Part shown: one piece after another, positions 24,654 to 34,600 of the stretch
Position numbering within the stretch: the first letter of the stretch is position 1
How the letters are laid out: every line of letters begins with the position of its first letter
DNA from: Lycium barbarum
Taxonomy: Eukaryota > Streptophyta > Magnoliopsida > Solanales > Solanaceae
Reading direction: 5' to 3'
Length of the DNA: 64,000 nt
Assembly (NCBI RefSeq): GCF_019175385.1
Contig: NC_083341.1
Location: 21,956,203-22,020,202 of the forward strand
The notes under the pieces: model-generated
Seen by the model: only the letters and a program-made list of their open reading frames with translations
The model's database searches: none
What the model was told of the DNA's origin: nothing
Program-made: the position numbers and the translations under genes

Positions 24654-25700
24654 CTACAACTCCCCTATATAAATGTCATACTCACAATAGGATTTCTTGT
24701 CCTTGTGCCATAGAAAGAGCAAAATAGACTTGTGAGTGCAAGCTTGAAATGTTATGAGCTGCTGATCCATCATTGGTTTCAAGAATTGCAGCTTGATGAT
24801 GCGCTTTGTTTCAGCCCATTTCAACTTTGTGTGATCATCCAATACCAAGACATGGAGCTCATCTTTTAGTAGTTGATCGAACGAGAGGCGACCATTACAA
24901 TCCAAGATTTGAGTGTTGCTCATGCTCAACTTTGAGAAGTCAAAACTTGCTCTAGGGAAAGTAAAATGACCAATGTAGGTCTCATTAACCATATCCAGAA
25001 TATCAACTTCTATATTGAGATCATCATCCTCCATTGCAACATACCAAATGCAATAAGCAATCCCCATTCTAAAGAAGAACTGAATGCTTTTCCTCTTTCC
25101 TCCTCCATCAGTACTGAATTCTTTTGTTGAAGGAATGGCTCCCCAGCGAGGACAAGTATTTAGGTGTCCAATCTCGAGGGTGAGAACTTCGTAACCAATT
25201 GAATGGTTTTTTCCATCTCCACGAACAGAAACCAACTTGACAGCACCAGGTGCAGAATCGTGGTTAGACTTAAAAAAGGGTACAAACTCAAGGGTAATGC
25301 ACAAACTACTATTTTGTGGATGGGGGATTGGAAGCACGTCGCGCAATTGAGCGCATTCTATGCAGTGACTCAAAGTTTGAGAATTGTTCTTCTTCTGCAG
25401 CAGCAAGCTGTGACTGCTCAAACAGGTTTCGGTAAAGCCCCGTCCGTCCGGATAGGCAACATCGAGACACCTTAAGATTTTCGCATCCTTGGTGTAAATA
25501 GCACTGTACGGGAAGTGTCCATTATGATGAAGGTACAAGAAATATGGATGCAGAAATAGGGTATTCCACAGCTTGGAAACACATTTCAATCTGTACATAG
25601 ACCGAAGCGGCAAGTAGCTCAAGATTTTAAAAATAATATCATCGGGAAGCGAATCCTCCTCATCGCGTTTCATCACTTTGCCGCACATACTATTCATCAT
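24654..25700 (-). CDS. F-box protein, intronless
   Basis: A 348-residue intact reading frame. The N-terminus (residues ~16-56) is an F-box: DSLPDDIIFKILSYLPLRS, then MYRLKCVSKLWNTLFLHPYF. This is the surface that binds SKP1 in SCF ubiquitin ligases. The C-terminal part resembles the F-box-associated domains of large plant F-box families, with alternating hydrophobic strands and no LRR or Kelch repeat that I can see, so the substrate cannot be inferred. Start chosen: first Met of MMNSMCGKVMKRDEED. A TATA-like site is 70-80 bp upstream. The stop TAG is 142 bp from the truncated gypsy-B LTR. Expression is unproven, as many such genes are lineage-specific and weakly expressed. Confidence 0.85.
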   Translation of the reverse strand: MMNSMCGKVMKRDEEDSLPDDIIFKILSYLPLRSMYRLKCVSKLWNTLFLHPYFLYLHHNGHFPYSAIYTKDAKILRCLDVAYPDGRGFTETCLSSHSLLLQKKNNSQTLSHCIECAQLRDVLPIPHPQNSSLCITLEFVPFFKSNHDSAPGAVKLVSVRGDGKNHSIGYEVLTLEIGHLNTCPRWGAIPSTKEFSTDGGGKRKSIQFFFRMGIAYCIWYVAMEDDDLNIEVDILDMVNETYIGHFTFPRASFDFSKLSMSNTQILDCNGRLSFDQLLKDELHVLVLDDHTKLKWAETKRIIKLQFLKPMMDQQLITFQACTHKSILLFLWHKDKKSYCEYDIYIGEL

Positions 25701-25767
25701 TTAATTCCTTAGCAGCAAATGATCTTTACAAAGCTTTTCCTATGAATATTGAAGAGGTTAAAGTAAT

Positions 25768-25778
25768 GCAAATATATA
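25768..25778 (-). promoter_or_regulatory. Possible TATA box of the F-box gene
   Basis: The minus strand carries TATATATTTG about 75 bp upstream of the F-box start codon. It directly adjoins the target duplication of the MITE at 25779. AT-rich context makes a chance match possible. Confidence 0.35.
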
Positions 25779-25997
25779 ATTCCTCCGTTTCAATTTATGT
25801 GAACCTATTTTTTATTAGTTTGTGTCAAAAAAAACGGTTCTTTTCTATATTTGGAAATAATTTATTTTTATGCAATGATTTATAGTCATACAAGATATAT
25901 ATGATTCATTTAACACCACAAGTTTAAAAGTCTATCTTTTCTTTCTTAAACTCCGTACCCAGTCAAATGAGTTCACATAAATGGAAACGGAGGGAGT
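25779..25997. mobile_element. Stowaway-type (Tc1/mariner) MITE
   Basis: A 219-bp element with ~26-bp terminal inverted repeats: left TCCTCCGTTTCAATTTATG, right the complement of CTCCCTCCGTTTCCATTTAT. It is flanked by TA on both sides (25777-25778 and 25998-25999). CTCCCTCCGT is the Stowaway terminal consensus. It has no coding capacity. Confidence 0.85.
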
Positions 25998-26055
25998 ATA
26001 GACGATGTATATGTATTTCTCCAAGGCTCACCTAATTTATAGGAGTATTTTGGAC

Positions 26056-26481
26056 TGTAATTCCTGATTGTAGTTGGATTCTTTTCACAAATTCATTGGG
26101 AAAATTAAATGGCTTTCACAAATTGATTAGGACAATTAAACCGATTACAAATAATGACTTGCGAAGGAGAAGAATGGAAATTAGTGAAAGATATGTATAT
26201 ATACACACAAACCTCGATGAGAGAGATGTCAATTTTGCTTCAGATGGCGATGGATTTGCTTCTCAATCTGCATAACAAAGATGTAACCAACATGTTTGGT
26301 AACGATGGCTTCCTTCTTTTTTTTTTTTTTTTTTTCCCAACTGTAATTGTATTCTCTTCCAAGGAGGACAATTTACACATAAATAAATAAAGGTTATGGG
26401 TCGGTTTAGTTTAGTCATATTTGCTTGGACTTCAATTCCTGGTTATAGTAGGATTATTTTCACAAATTCATTAGGAAAATA
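26056..26481. repeat. Direct repeat pair (~55 bp) in intergenic DNA
   Basis: The segment at about 26056-26112 (ggactgtaattcctgattg ... ttcacaaattcattgggaaaa) recurs at 26428-26481 (ggacttcaattcctggttat ... ttcacaaattcattaggaaaa), spaced 370 bp. It may be a small local duplication. The DNA between holds a T18 tract and no recognised gene. Confidence 0.5.
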
Positions 26482-26482
26482 G

Positions 26483-26549
26483 GTCAGCGTACAGTCTACC
26501 CTCTCCAGATCCCACTTGTGGAATTACACTGAATATGTTGTTGTTGTTC
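26483..26549 (+). mobile_element. AU-type SINE, 3' end fragment
   Basis: Carries the conserved 3' half of AU SINEs: GTCAGCGTACAGTCTACCCT, then CCCACTTGTGGAATTACACT and the TGTTGTTGTT tail. The tRNA-related head is missing. Confidence 0.7.
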
Positions 26550-26559
26550 AAGTTTTGAA

Positions 26560-27299
26560 TTGCATGCACCATAGAAACTCGGGATAAAGCTTCACAATCG
26601 CAACCTGCCATGGTTGATTCCGAGGGGAAAAGTTCTCCAATTTCATCCAGTGAAATTCGCTAAAAATTGCAGCATGACCAGCAAAGTATATTCAAACGAG
26701 GGGAATGTCAGGGCAAAAGTTGAAGTACAAGTTGTGAAGATGGGAAAGGTCTGTAGTATTAAAATCCAAAAAAGGAAAGTTAGTCCCCAAATCCTGCTAC
26801 GCGGGATGCTTTGTGCACCCCTCTGCCCCAGTCCTGCAAACTAAATCAAAAGATTGATGATTTCGTTGAGGAAACTGTGGATTTGAAACCCCAACACCAA
26901 GACTATTTCTGCTGGAAATACAATGAAGCACTATAAGGTATTTGATTTTTTTAATTTTAATAATTTGTGATTTTTTGTGTTCATTGTGTATGTCCAGATT
27001 TTGGTTATGCATCTAGAATAAAAAAATTGATATGTAAACATTGTATGTTTTAGGTATGTCAAGTGTATTTCTGTTCATACATGAATATCTGCGAGTGTCC
27101 GTTTTGAATTCTGTAAGTCCGAATTGAATTCTTAGACTTCTATTAGCTTGTATATTGTGATTTTGGGCTTGTCTATAACGTTTCTGTGAAATTCAATATC
27201 ACCGGTCAGGGGACTTCCGTTCACGGAGCAGGGGGAGAACCCCATTTCTTTGGTATGGCTCGCCAGGCAGATGCATCCGAGGAGATGGCCACAAGTATT
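26560..27299. other. Intergenic, nothing recognised
   Basis: Only short open frames without motifs. A retrotransposon protease relic begins at its right edge. Confidence 0.35.
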
Positions 27300-27595
27300 C
27301 TTACTGTTTGCTCTCATAGAGCCTTGGCACTTATTTTTCCCCGTTCTACATATTCTTTATGTCTCCCCACATGTTAGTGTGTTCTTGAAGCGTGGTGTTG
27401 AGACCTTCAGAGTCACTTTTTATTGTGGAAGACTATCTATGTAGACCATGTTTATCGGGATTGTGTGGTGTCCGTTCATATAGGGATACTAAGGTTGACT
27501 TATTGGTACTGCCTATGCCGAATTTTGATGTTGTGATAGGTATGGATTGGTCGGCATCGTGTCATGCTTCTCTTGATTGTCATTTCAAAGTATTT
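27300..27595 (+). pseudogene. Chromovirus protease fragment
   Basis: The plus strand encodes, in more than one frame, YVSPHVSVFL then TKVDLLVLPMPNFDVVIGMD and WSASCHASLDCHFK. This is the C-terminal half of a Ty3/gypsy aspartic protease (compare DFDVIMGIDWLASC in gypsy-A). No RT, gag or LTR adjoins it, so it is an isolated relic. Confidence 0.75.
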
Positions 27596-28065
27596 GCATT
27601 GATGATACTATTGGAATATCATATGATTATTATTAGGGCACAGAAATACTGAGACAACCTGTTCTTGACCTTTGTTAAGCTAGAATATAGATTAATAATG
27701 TTAATTTCGTTTAAATTGAATTCAATGGCTTCCTTGTATGTGTTCGTCTCTTATCCCTTCATAGAGTTCGAGCACGGTGCTCCCAACTGCTTTTTATAAA
27801 AGAAAAAATGGTAAAGATTGTATCCAAATGCTAGGCTGCAACGGGTTTTGCAAGATTAATTATTGCGACACTGGCATGATGCATAATGCAAGATAGGAAT
27901 AGAAGATCTCAAGAGTAAACAATGTGATTCACTATACGTTACAATTCATCCAATCTTAGAAGAATAATATTCACGTCAATTTGATATTTCATTGACAGAT
28001 TATAGGGTTTCCAGAAAAGATGAAATGTGATTACATGTCTTTCTGTGAATTGGTGCAGCTATAAA

Positions 28066-28261
28066 AGGGCAGTCCGGTGCATAAAGTATCCCGCATTTAT
28101 GCAGGGATCCGGGGAAGGGCAGCACGCCCGCATCCTAAATGGTGTGATGTAGACAGCCTATCCTAATGCAAGCATTAGTGGTTGCTTCCCCCACTCGAGC
28201 CCGTGACCTATAGGTCACGCGGAGACAACTTTTACCGTTGCTCCAAGGCTCCCCTTCGAGC
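28066..28261 (-). mobile_element. Solanaceae SINE (SolS/TS type) with target duplication
   Basis: A tRNA-derived head on the minus strand starts GAAGGGGAGCCTTGGAGCAACG (A-box region), with a B box within GGTCACGGGCTCGAGTG. The body ends in a short pyrimidine/A segment at 28066. It is flanked by a 15-bp duplication TGGTGCAGCTATAAA (28051-28065) and TGGTGCAACTATAAA (28262-28276), one mismatch. It lies about 100 bp beyond the carboxypeptidase stop codon on the same strand, so it may lie in that gene's 3' UTR. Confidence 0.8.
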
Positions 28262-28358
28262 TGGTGCAACTATAAAGATGGAAAAACTATTAGTAATATC
28301 TTTCTCACTAAAGTGTGTTTTTAAGTTTGATGGTTCACATGTGACCTAGATGACCTTA

Positions 28359-31300
28359 TTACAAGGACAATTTGCCTTGCGTCCACCTTTGAAGCATTTC
28401 AAGTGCTGCCTTAGGTTGGTCCATTGGAACCATATGACCTGCATCATGGACCTTGAGGAAAGTCAAAGGTCCATGCTTTTTTTGAACTCCTTTCTCCTCA
28501 CCATCTACTGTAAAAGAAATGGATGGTGCACCACCAAAGTCTCTCTGCCCAGACCATTTCATTGCATGCACCCAATTTGAGTTCCCTGTCAATATATGTC
28601 AACAAACCGATGCTTTAGTTGTTAACCAATAGCTGTTACACAGAGTTGATTTCTCAGATGATCACTCAACTAGTAGTTATTATCTCAGAAAGTCATTTTC
28701 TTTGTTGAAGGAAATTGCCAGAAGAAAGGTGACTTTCTGAGTTAAGTAAACTACTAGTTGAGTGATCCTCTGAGAAATCAACCCCCTATTAAATAATATG
28801 AATTCTCGTCACTGGCATGCAGGTGAATGAAGCTTACCGAGCCAGTTGCACATAAGGTCATACTCTCCAGCGTAAATGAGTAGATTGATACCATCCTCAA
28901 GAAGGGAAGGAATACCAACTTCAAAACTCTTCATCATATCCGTCCCCAACGCCTGTTTAACTCTACTACTACATGAAACAAATTCAATGTCGTCACCAAC
29001 ATCAAGGGCATGCTTAACTTGGTCATAGTTGAGGTAAGTTTCCATTCTCGAGAAGTCATAACAAAGGTCACCTTTGCAAGTCTTCCGGATATCATAGTAC
29101 TGGAGGTAAAAGGTCATATATATTCCATTTGATGTTAGAAATCAAATTTTCTTTAGTTATATGACTCTGTTTTCTCATAGGAAGTTAAAAAAAAAATTGA
29201 ATTTTCCTCTGCTTTCTTACATTTTTGTCGCCCACAATGTCCATTATACTGCTGAAGATGTTAAAACAATCTTGAAATGCATGCAAGCAAACATCCTCAC
29301 CACCATTTCCTACCAATATTTTCACAGAAAACGGTTGATAAGAACAGCTGCTATTACATCGAAGAATGGTTTGGGTGATAATCAAAACTGGCCATAATAA
29401 GTAGAACTAGCAACATGGAAAATAATGCATGCATCCGGCTAAAATGAATTAACTACAACTAATAGTGTGAAAAAAAAATTATTCACCAAGTGGAACAAAA
29501 GAACTACCGCAAGACTTAATTTGCTGTTGACATTTCGGATATAATTTGCTTATGTCATCGTAATCAGTTTGATTGATCAATTTCATATCCAAAGCATAGT
29601 CAGTGTACGCTTTGAACTGGATTTCAGGATTAGTCATTCCATTGCCAATGGCAAATCCCTGATCGAATAATTGATTAAATAGACATCAGTATCTAAGTCC
29701 AGACCATAACTGTTGAAAATACCGGGAGATGACTTATTAAAGTAAAAAAAAAAAAAAAAAAAGTTTACCTTAAGGTTAATATAAATTCCTTCTTCATTTT
29801 TGTTTCCTTGGTGAACACGAGAAGCAAATACTGGAATATAATGGCCAGCATATGATTCTCCAGAAATGTAGAAATCATTATTTACATACTCTGGATGCGC
29901 GTTAAAGAAGGCCTATTATCAAAAACAACCTATATTTAGTATTAATATGAATCAAAATTCGTATTTTGGGAGTAAAACAAACAAATTGAAAATAGAAAAA
30001 GAAAAAGGGGAACGAACCTGGATGAAGTCATAAAGGTCATTGCTTATAGCTGTTTCATTGCGACGAATATCACGATCATCAGAAGTATAACTAAAACCAG
30101 TTCCTGTTGGTTGATCAACATATATAAGGTTCGATACCTGTCCATTCACAATAACTAATGTGAGTATTATTCTAATTAATTCTTAACTAGGATAACAAAA
30201 ACGAATTCATTTAGATAACACAAAGGAAGAAATGAGCAGCTATTATATTGCCAAAAAGATAATGTAGCTGTCGGCAATTGGTTGATCAATGATTGAAAGA
30301 AAATTAAAAGAAGACAAAAGGGCAGGGAGAAGAGACTTATCCATCCATAATTAGAAGTAATTGGAAGTCATTTAACTCGAATTAAAGAATATTAGTTAGT
30401 AGTTGAAAGGAGACAATTTTCATGATAAAGAAAAAAAGGTTGGATATTAATACAATAACATTCTCTTTAATCTAACCAAACTTAATTTTCTTGAATGAAC
30501 TATAGTTTAAATGAATGAAAAAAAAAACAAGAAGATTTACCTTGTCCCAGCCAAAATCATTCCAAACAAGAGACATATTGGCTGATATTTGAAAAGGTCC
30601 ATTTTCATAAAACAAAGCCAATTCACTGCTACATCCTGGGCCTCCTGTTAGCCATATCACAACTGGATCATTCTTGTTGCTCCTGGATTCAAAGAAAAAA
30701 TAGAACATCCTACACCGCAACCAAAAAAACAGAATTAATTTTGAATTAATTAAAAACATTATAAAATTGATAAATGGAATAAAAATAAAAATAAAAATAA
30801 ACTCAGTGATGACATTGAAATATAATATAGTAATCAATGCAGCATACCCAGTGAAAGGGGTTTGGGGAGGGTGTATGAAGACCTTACCCCTATCTCGTGC
30901 AGGTAGAAAGATCTTGTTTTCAGAGGACTCTCGGCTCAAGTAACGCATATCAAAGCAGTTTGAAAAGAAAAATACCGAAGTAAAGCAGACACAGCAAATG
31001 ACAATGACAAGGAAAACATTACATAGAATTCAGAAAGAAAAAAATGAACAGTAACAACAGCAAAATAATATGAATTGAAATATAATAATCATAGATAAAA
31101 ACAGAACCTTGCAGCTTTAGTATGTACAAGACGATAATAACCAGCATGATGACCTAAGTCTTGGACAGTGGCACCAGAATCACCAAGATAAGATAAATTA
31201 AACTTCTTTTCAAATAGTCTCTGTTCAGTAACAGGTGCTATTTCTTTTGAAGAAACAATATTTATATCATGTTTAGGGAACAAGTTAAGTTGTTTGATGA

Positions 31301-31439
31301 ATTTTTCAGCCATTGTTACAGGGAATTCGGAGGGCCTTATAAGGCCAGAATGCAAGAAAAACTTTGATGACAATGTAAGGACATGAGAAAAAGAAAGAAG
31401 TAACAAAACAAGAACGAGAAGAGAGAATGAAGTAGCCAT
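28359..31439 (-). CDS. Serine carboxypeptidase-like protein (S10 family), 8 exons
   Basis: Secreted or vacuolar peptidase-fold enzyme of family S10. Exons on the minus strand: 31439-31108, 30709-30541, 30137-30018, 29912-29769, 29658-29487, 29309-29221, 29099-28838, 28585-28359. All introns are GT-AG and the joined frame is 1515 nt, 504 aa, without a stop. An N-terminal signal peptide (about residues 1-24, Leu/Val-rich) precedes a likely propeptide. Motifs: FYFFFESRS and [10 protein letters not shown] (130-139, oxyanion hole), catalytic Ser227 in [10 protein letters not shown], Asp423 in [13 protein letters not shown], His480 in [13 protein letters not shown]. The [10 protein letters not shown] context and the length match the carboxypeptidase III-like SCPL47/48/49 group rather than the acyltransferase group. 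TATA is at 31600-31605 and a GA repeat lies in the presumed 5' UTR. The gene looks functional; substrate unknown. Confidence 0.94.
28642..28786. mobile_element. Foldback MITE in carboxypeptidase intron 7
   Basis: Arms of roughly 50 bp are inverted copies: left TTGATTTCTCAGATGATCAC..., right complement GGTTGATTTCTCAGAGGATC.... Both continue through ACTCAACTAGTAGTT and a CTCAGAAAGTCA block. The loop is about 40 bp. No coding capacity; it lies between exons 7 and 8. Confidence 0.75.
30842..30972 (-). mobile_element. AU SINE in carboxypeptidase intron 1
   Basis: Read on the minus strand it runs TTTGATATGCGTTACTTGAG, CCGAGAGTCCTCTGA, a CTACCTGCACGAGATAGGG-like block, GTCTTCATACACCCTCCCC and ends CACTGGGTATGC. 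That is the AU SINE order from tRNA-like head to 3' end. The terminal TTG repeats are absent. It is in the sense orientation of the gene. Confidence 0.75.
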
Positions 31440-31545
31440 TTTCCTCCCTAAGATTTGAATGAAGAATATCATGGAGTTGTAAAGGGTGTTGATATGTATA
31501 AGGGTAAATATGAGTGTGAAATGGACTTGGTATAAGTGTGTGTGA

Positions 31546-31584
31546 GAGAGAGAGAGACAGAGACAGGGGGAGAGAGAGAGAGAG
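31546..31584. repeat. GA-rich microsatellite in 5' leader of the carboxypeptidase gene
   Basis: Interrupted (GA)n on the plus strand, CT-rich on the gene's sense strand. It lies between the presumed TATA box and the start codon. CT-rich leaders are common in plant promoters. Confidence 0.6.
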
Positions 31585-31599
31585 TTCATTCCACTTCTC

Positions 31600-31605
31600 T
31601 TTATA
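31600..31605 (-). promoter_or_regulatory. TATA box of the carboxypeptidase gene
   Basis: The minus strand reads TTGTATAAAGAGAAG, with TATAAA 160 bp upstream of the ATG. That leaves a CT-rich leader of about 130 nt. No other TATA lies closer. Confidence 0.55.
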
Positions 31606-31726
31606 CAATTCAACATTTTAAAAAAAAAAAAAAATTAACTTATTATTTGGCAGTGAACAGCTCACGTAGTGAGGTGATAAAGTTCTCTGATGATTGACCA
31701 CAGAGAAAATAAGTAGTGTGTTTAAA

Positions 31727-31903
31727 TTCAGGGGTGGAGCCAGCTTATCCGGTGCGGTTCGACCAAACTCAATAGCTTTGGTTCAAACCTCATCTTTGTG
31801 TTAAAAATTCATTGAACATATACAAATTATTAATTTAGAATCTAGTAACATTTAAAATTAAAATCCGAACCCATAAACGTTAAATTCTGACTCCGCTTTT
31901 GTG
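31727..31903. mobile_element. Short hAT-like MITE
   Basis: Terminal repeats CAGGGGTGGAGCCAG and, inverted at the right, CAAAAGCGGAGTCAG. Flanks TGTTTAAA and TGTTTAAT give a 7/8 target duplication. 'gaacccataaac' near the right end is typical of a dispersed Solanaceae family. No ORF. Confidence 0.6.
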
Positions 31904-32559
31904 TTTAATAATATTACACTAGTGCATGCATCCTACTGTCTATCATTTGTATATTTTGTTTCATAATATTGCACTAGTTTACTAAGTACATTTTAGTAAA
32001 TTTCAGTTAAACTCTCTATTTTAAAAAAAAAAAAAAATACTCTCTTTTACTTTTTTATAAAATATGGACCCCCTTATTTTAACCTAAAAGTCCATAACAT
32101 AATGAGTCGTCGTCGTCCTTCGATTTTTTTGAAGGGATAATACATAAAAGTGCAAAATATGGTGTACATTACCAAAACTAACTACACATTTTAAAAACAG
32201 AAAAGGGCCAAATATACCCCTGTATTATCGAAAAAGAGTCAAATATACCCCTCGTTATACTTTGTGTCTAAATATACCCTACCGTTATATTTTGGGTACA
32301 AATACACCTGATGGGTGTAAATTATTCATGTAATTTTATACATAAAAAAATAAGTTTTAAAATAAAACATGAATATTTATATCTTATTCTCGCATATTTT
32401 CTGACAGAATCTTGCAGGAAAAAGAATATCTCGATAGAATGAAAAATAAGCAAATGCCAAAGAGATAAGAAAATATTTCATGGGTGCAACCACAAGTCCA
32501 CGTTCACAACCGTGAAAATTCACATGTGGAAATTACATAAAGACAACATTGGGAGAAGT

Positions 32560-32795
32560 TGTAAAATCCACGGGTATGACCGCCACTTTTATACTCACAC
32601 TCGTCAAGTGTTGAAATTCACGGATGTGACCACCACTTTCATCTTCACACCCATCAAGTGTTTACATCAAGAAAGAAGTTGTATAATCCACGGGTGTGAC
32701 CATCACTTTCATACTCACAACCATCAAGTGTTGAAATCCACAGGTGTGACCGCCACTTTCATACTCACACCCGTCAAGTAAGATCACGGATGTGA
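32560..32795 (+). repeat. Tandem repeat, ~50-75 bp units
   Basis: At least four diverged copies of a unit containing TCCACGGGTGTGACC, CCACTTTCATACTCACACC and TCAAGTGTTGAAAT. Unit length varies because one spacer (catcaagaaagaagttgta) is longer. The repeat is confined to the insertion. Confidence 0.75.
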
Positions 32796-33099
32796 GCACT
32801 ACTTCAAGAAATGCATTCGTAAGGGGAGACACTATATTTTTCTATAAATAGAGGCATCACTTTGCTTAGAAATGATAGAATCCAATCTTGAGAAAGACAT
32901 AAGAAATAGTCTTTGCTCTATTTCTCTTCTTTTTTATTTTATATTTGTAGGAGTAGTATTTTATTTTTAATTTCTTTCTTACATACTCCTTAATGGAGTA
33001 GTTCTTTTTGTTGGAATAGTTGAAGAAGCTTGGTATGATGTTACAACATTGCCTTTACTTTAATTTTTTCATTTCTTGATATTCAAATCTTTGATCTTG

Positions 33100-33375
33100 C
33101 TTCTTTAGTCCTAATTCTCACGGAGGGATTAATTCAAGCTAGTTTTTTAATTGAAAAATCTCAATATTATTTCTTTTAGTCCTACTTCTCACGGAGGGAT
33201 TAATTCAAACATTTTTGTTGGTCAAAATTGTTATCTTATTTCTTTCGGTCCTAATTCTCACGGAGGGATTGACTCAAATAAATTTAATGATTTGAGGGGT
33301 CTCTATTTTATTTCTTTCAGTTCTAATTCTCGCAGGGGGACTGACTCAAAAAAGTTTATTAATTTTAAGGGCTAA
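33100..33375 (+). repeat. Tandem repeat, ~65-70 bp units
   Basis: Four copies of a unit containing TTTCTTTTAGTCCTAATTC, TCACGGAGGGATTAATTCAA and an A/T-rich spacer, downstream of the TATA box within the insertion. The open frame across it (33151-33375) is a by-product of the repeat. Confidence 0.75.
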
Positions 33376-33937
33376 TCGCAAGAGGTCTTTGTTCCTCATA
33401 ACACATATCAAGACAAATAAGTTTTTCTACTCTTTTGTGGAATTTACTAGAATGAGATTTTATTATAATTGTATCAAGTGGATTCAACAACTCCCAACGC
33501 TTTTCTTTTTAAGTTTTCTAATAAGTTGTTTGTTTTATTTTAAGTAATTTATAATTTCAAAACTTCTCCTTTCATCAATTTGATTCTCTCAAATAGTACC
33601 AAGACAATACACATTTGTAACCTAGGTGGTTCCAATCTCTGTGGGACGATACCTTAAACTATACTAGAATTTGACAGAGTACGAGCGAATTTTCCTATGC
33701 ACTTTGGCCTCATCAATACCGCTCCACAGTTAAAGTTGACCAAGGTTAATATTTTTAATGAAGTAAATGTCACGTGGCATCCCACCTCACTAACCAAATC
33801 CAATTTTAACCCCATCCTTCCATGTCATCTTTCACTATTTGCAGCTCCCCTCCACCACTACTACACCACTATACCCACTATCATTTTCACAAACTCAAAA
33901 GGTGGAAGAAATCAAAATGCTTCAAATGACTTACACA

Positions 33938-34297
33938 ATGCCATCACCGGGGAAAATTCCACCGTCTGGAACTCAAGAATTTCAAATCCTACAGAGGATT
34001 TCAAACAATTGGACCATTTTACGACTTTACAGCAATTATAGGACCAACGGAGCAAGAAAATCTAATCTAATGGATGCAATAAGCTTCGTCCTTGGAGTTC
34101 GCACGGGTCAATTTCGTGGTGCACAGTTGAAAGACCTGATTTATGCTTTTGATTACCCTGAAAAAGAGCAGAGAGGTCGAAGAGGTTTCGTTAGGAGTTT
34201 TCGTTAGGCTAGTTCATCAGCTTGTTAATGGTATTGAAATTCAGTTTACAAGGGCTATTTGAGTATCGGATTGATGGGAAAGCAATTCATTGGGATG
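33938..34297 (+). pseudogene. SMC1: SMC1 N-terminal ATPase fragment, captured and frameshifted
   Basis: Cohesin subunit SMC1 has an N-terminal ATPase half. Here ATGCCATCACCGGGG begins MPSPGKI, then [13 protein letters not shown] and DFTAIIGP in shifted frames. Then DAISFVLGVRTGQFRGAQ, KDLIYAFD and EQRGRRGFVR follow, then LVHQLVNGIEIQFTRAI and EYRIDGKAIHWDE. The Walker A region (GPNGAGKS in the family) is damaged by small indels, and a short deletion removes residues between FTRAI and EYRIDG. No intron is seen across about 120 codons. It covers roughly the first tenth of SMC1 and cannot encode a functional ATPase. Confidence 0.85.
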
Positions 34298-34600
34298 AGT
34301 CATTTGAAAGCATTTTGATTTCTTCCACCTTTCGAGTTTGTGAAAATGATGGTGGGTATAGTGATGTGATAGTGGTGGAGGGGAGGTGTAAATAGTGAAA
34401 GATGACACGGAAGGAGGGCGTTAAAATTGCATTTGGTTAGTGAGGTGGCATACCACGTATCATTTATTTCATTAAAAATATTAATCTTGGTTAACTTTAA
34501 CCGTACAGGGGTATATTTAGACACAAAGTACAACGAGGGGTATATTTGACCCTTTTTCAACCGTACATGGATCTATTTGGCCCTTTTCCATTTTAAAAAT

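Larger units (their letters stand above)
32291..33725 (+). mobile_element. LTR-like insertion inside the Pack-MULE
   Basis: It separates two pieces of the MULE left arm that are continuous in the right arm, so it is a later insertion. It contains TATAAATAGAGGCA at 32843-32856, two tandem repeat blocks and no protein motif. The promoter-like arrangement suggests a solo LTR or a gutted LTR element on the plus strand. Exact ends are unclear (a possible TACCG duplication). Confidence 0.5.
32187..34599 (+). mobile_element. Pack-MULE-like element carrying an SMC1 gene fragment
   Basis: Outer ends are inverted copies: left GAAAAGGGCCAAATATACCC, right complement GAAAAGGGCCAAATAGATCC. Each is followed by AAAAAGRGTCAAATATACCC and CTTTGTGTCTAAATATACCC. 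An 11-bp direct repeat CATTTTAAAAA flanks both sides (32187-32197 and 34589-34599), in the size range of MULE target duplications. The arms continue inward at 33726-33930 and 34300-34506 and enclose 33938-34297, an SMC1 segment. The left arm is split by an insertion (32291-33725). Without it the element would be about 0.95 kb. No transposase is present, so it is non-autonomous. Confidence 0.75.

Noticed and set aside
30472..30948. 158-codon minus frame through the [10 protein letters not shown] motif
   Set aside because: Only its middle (30541-30709) is exon 2 of the carboxypeptidase; the rest is intron, including the AU SINE.
34300..34560. 86-codon minus-strand frame
   Set aside because: It is the right arm of the Pack-MULE; its match to 33697-34041 is the inverted repeat, not a gene family.
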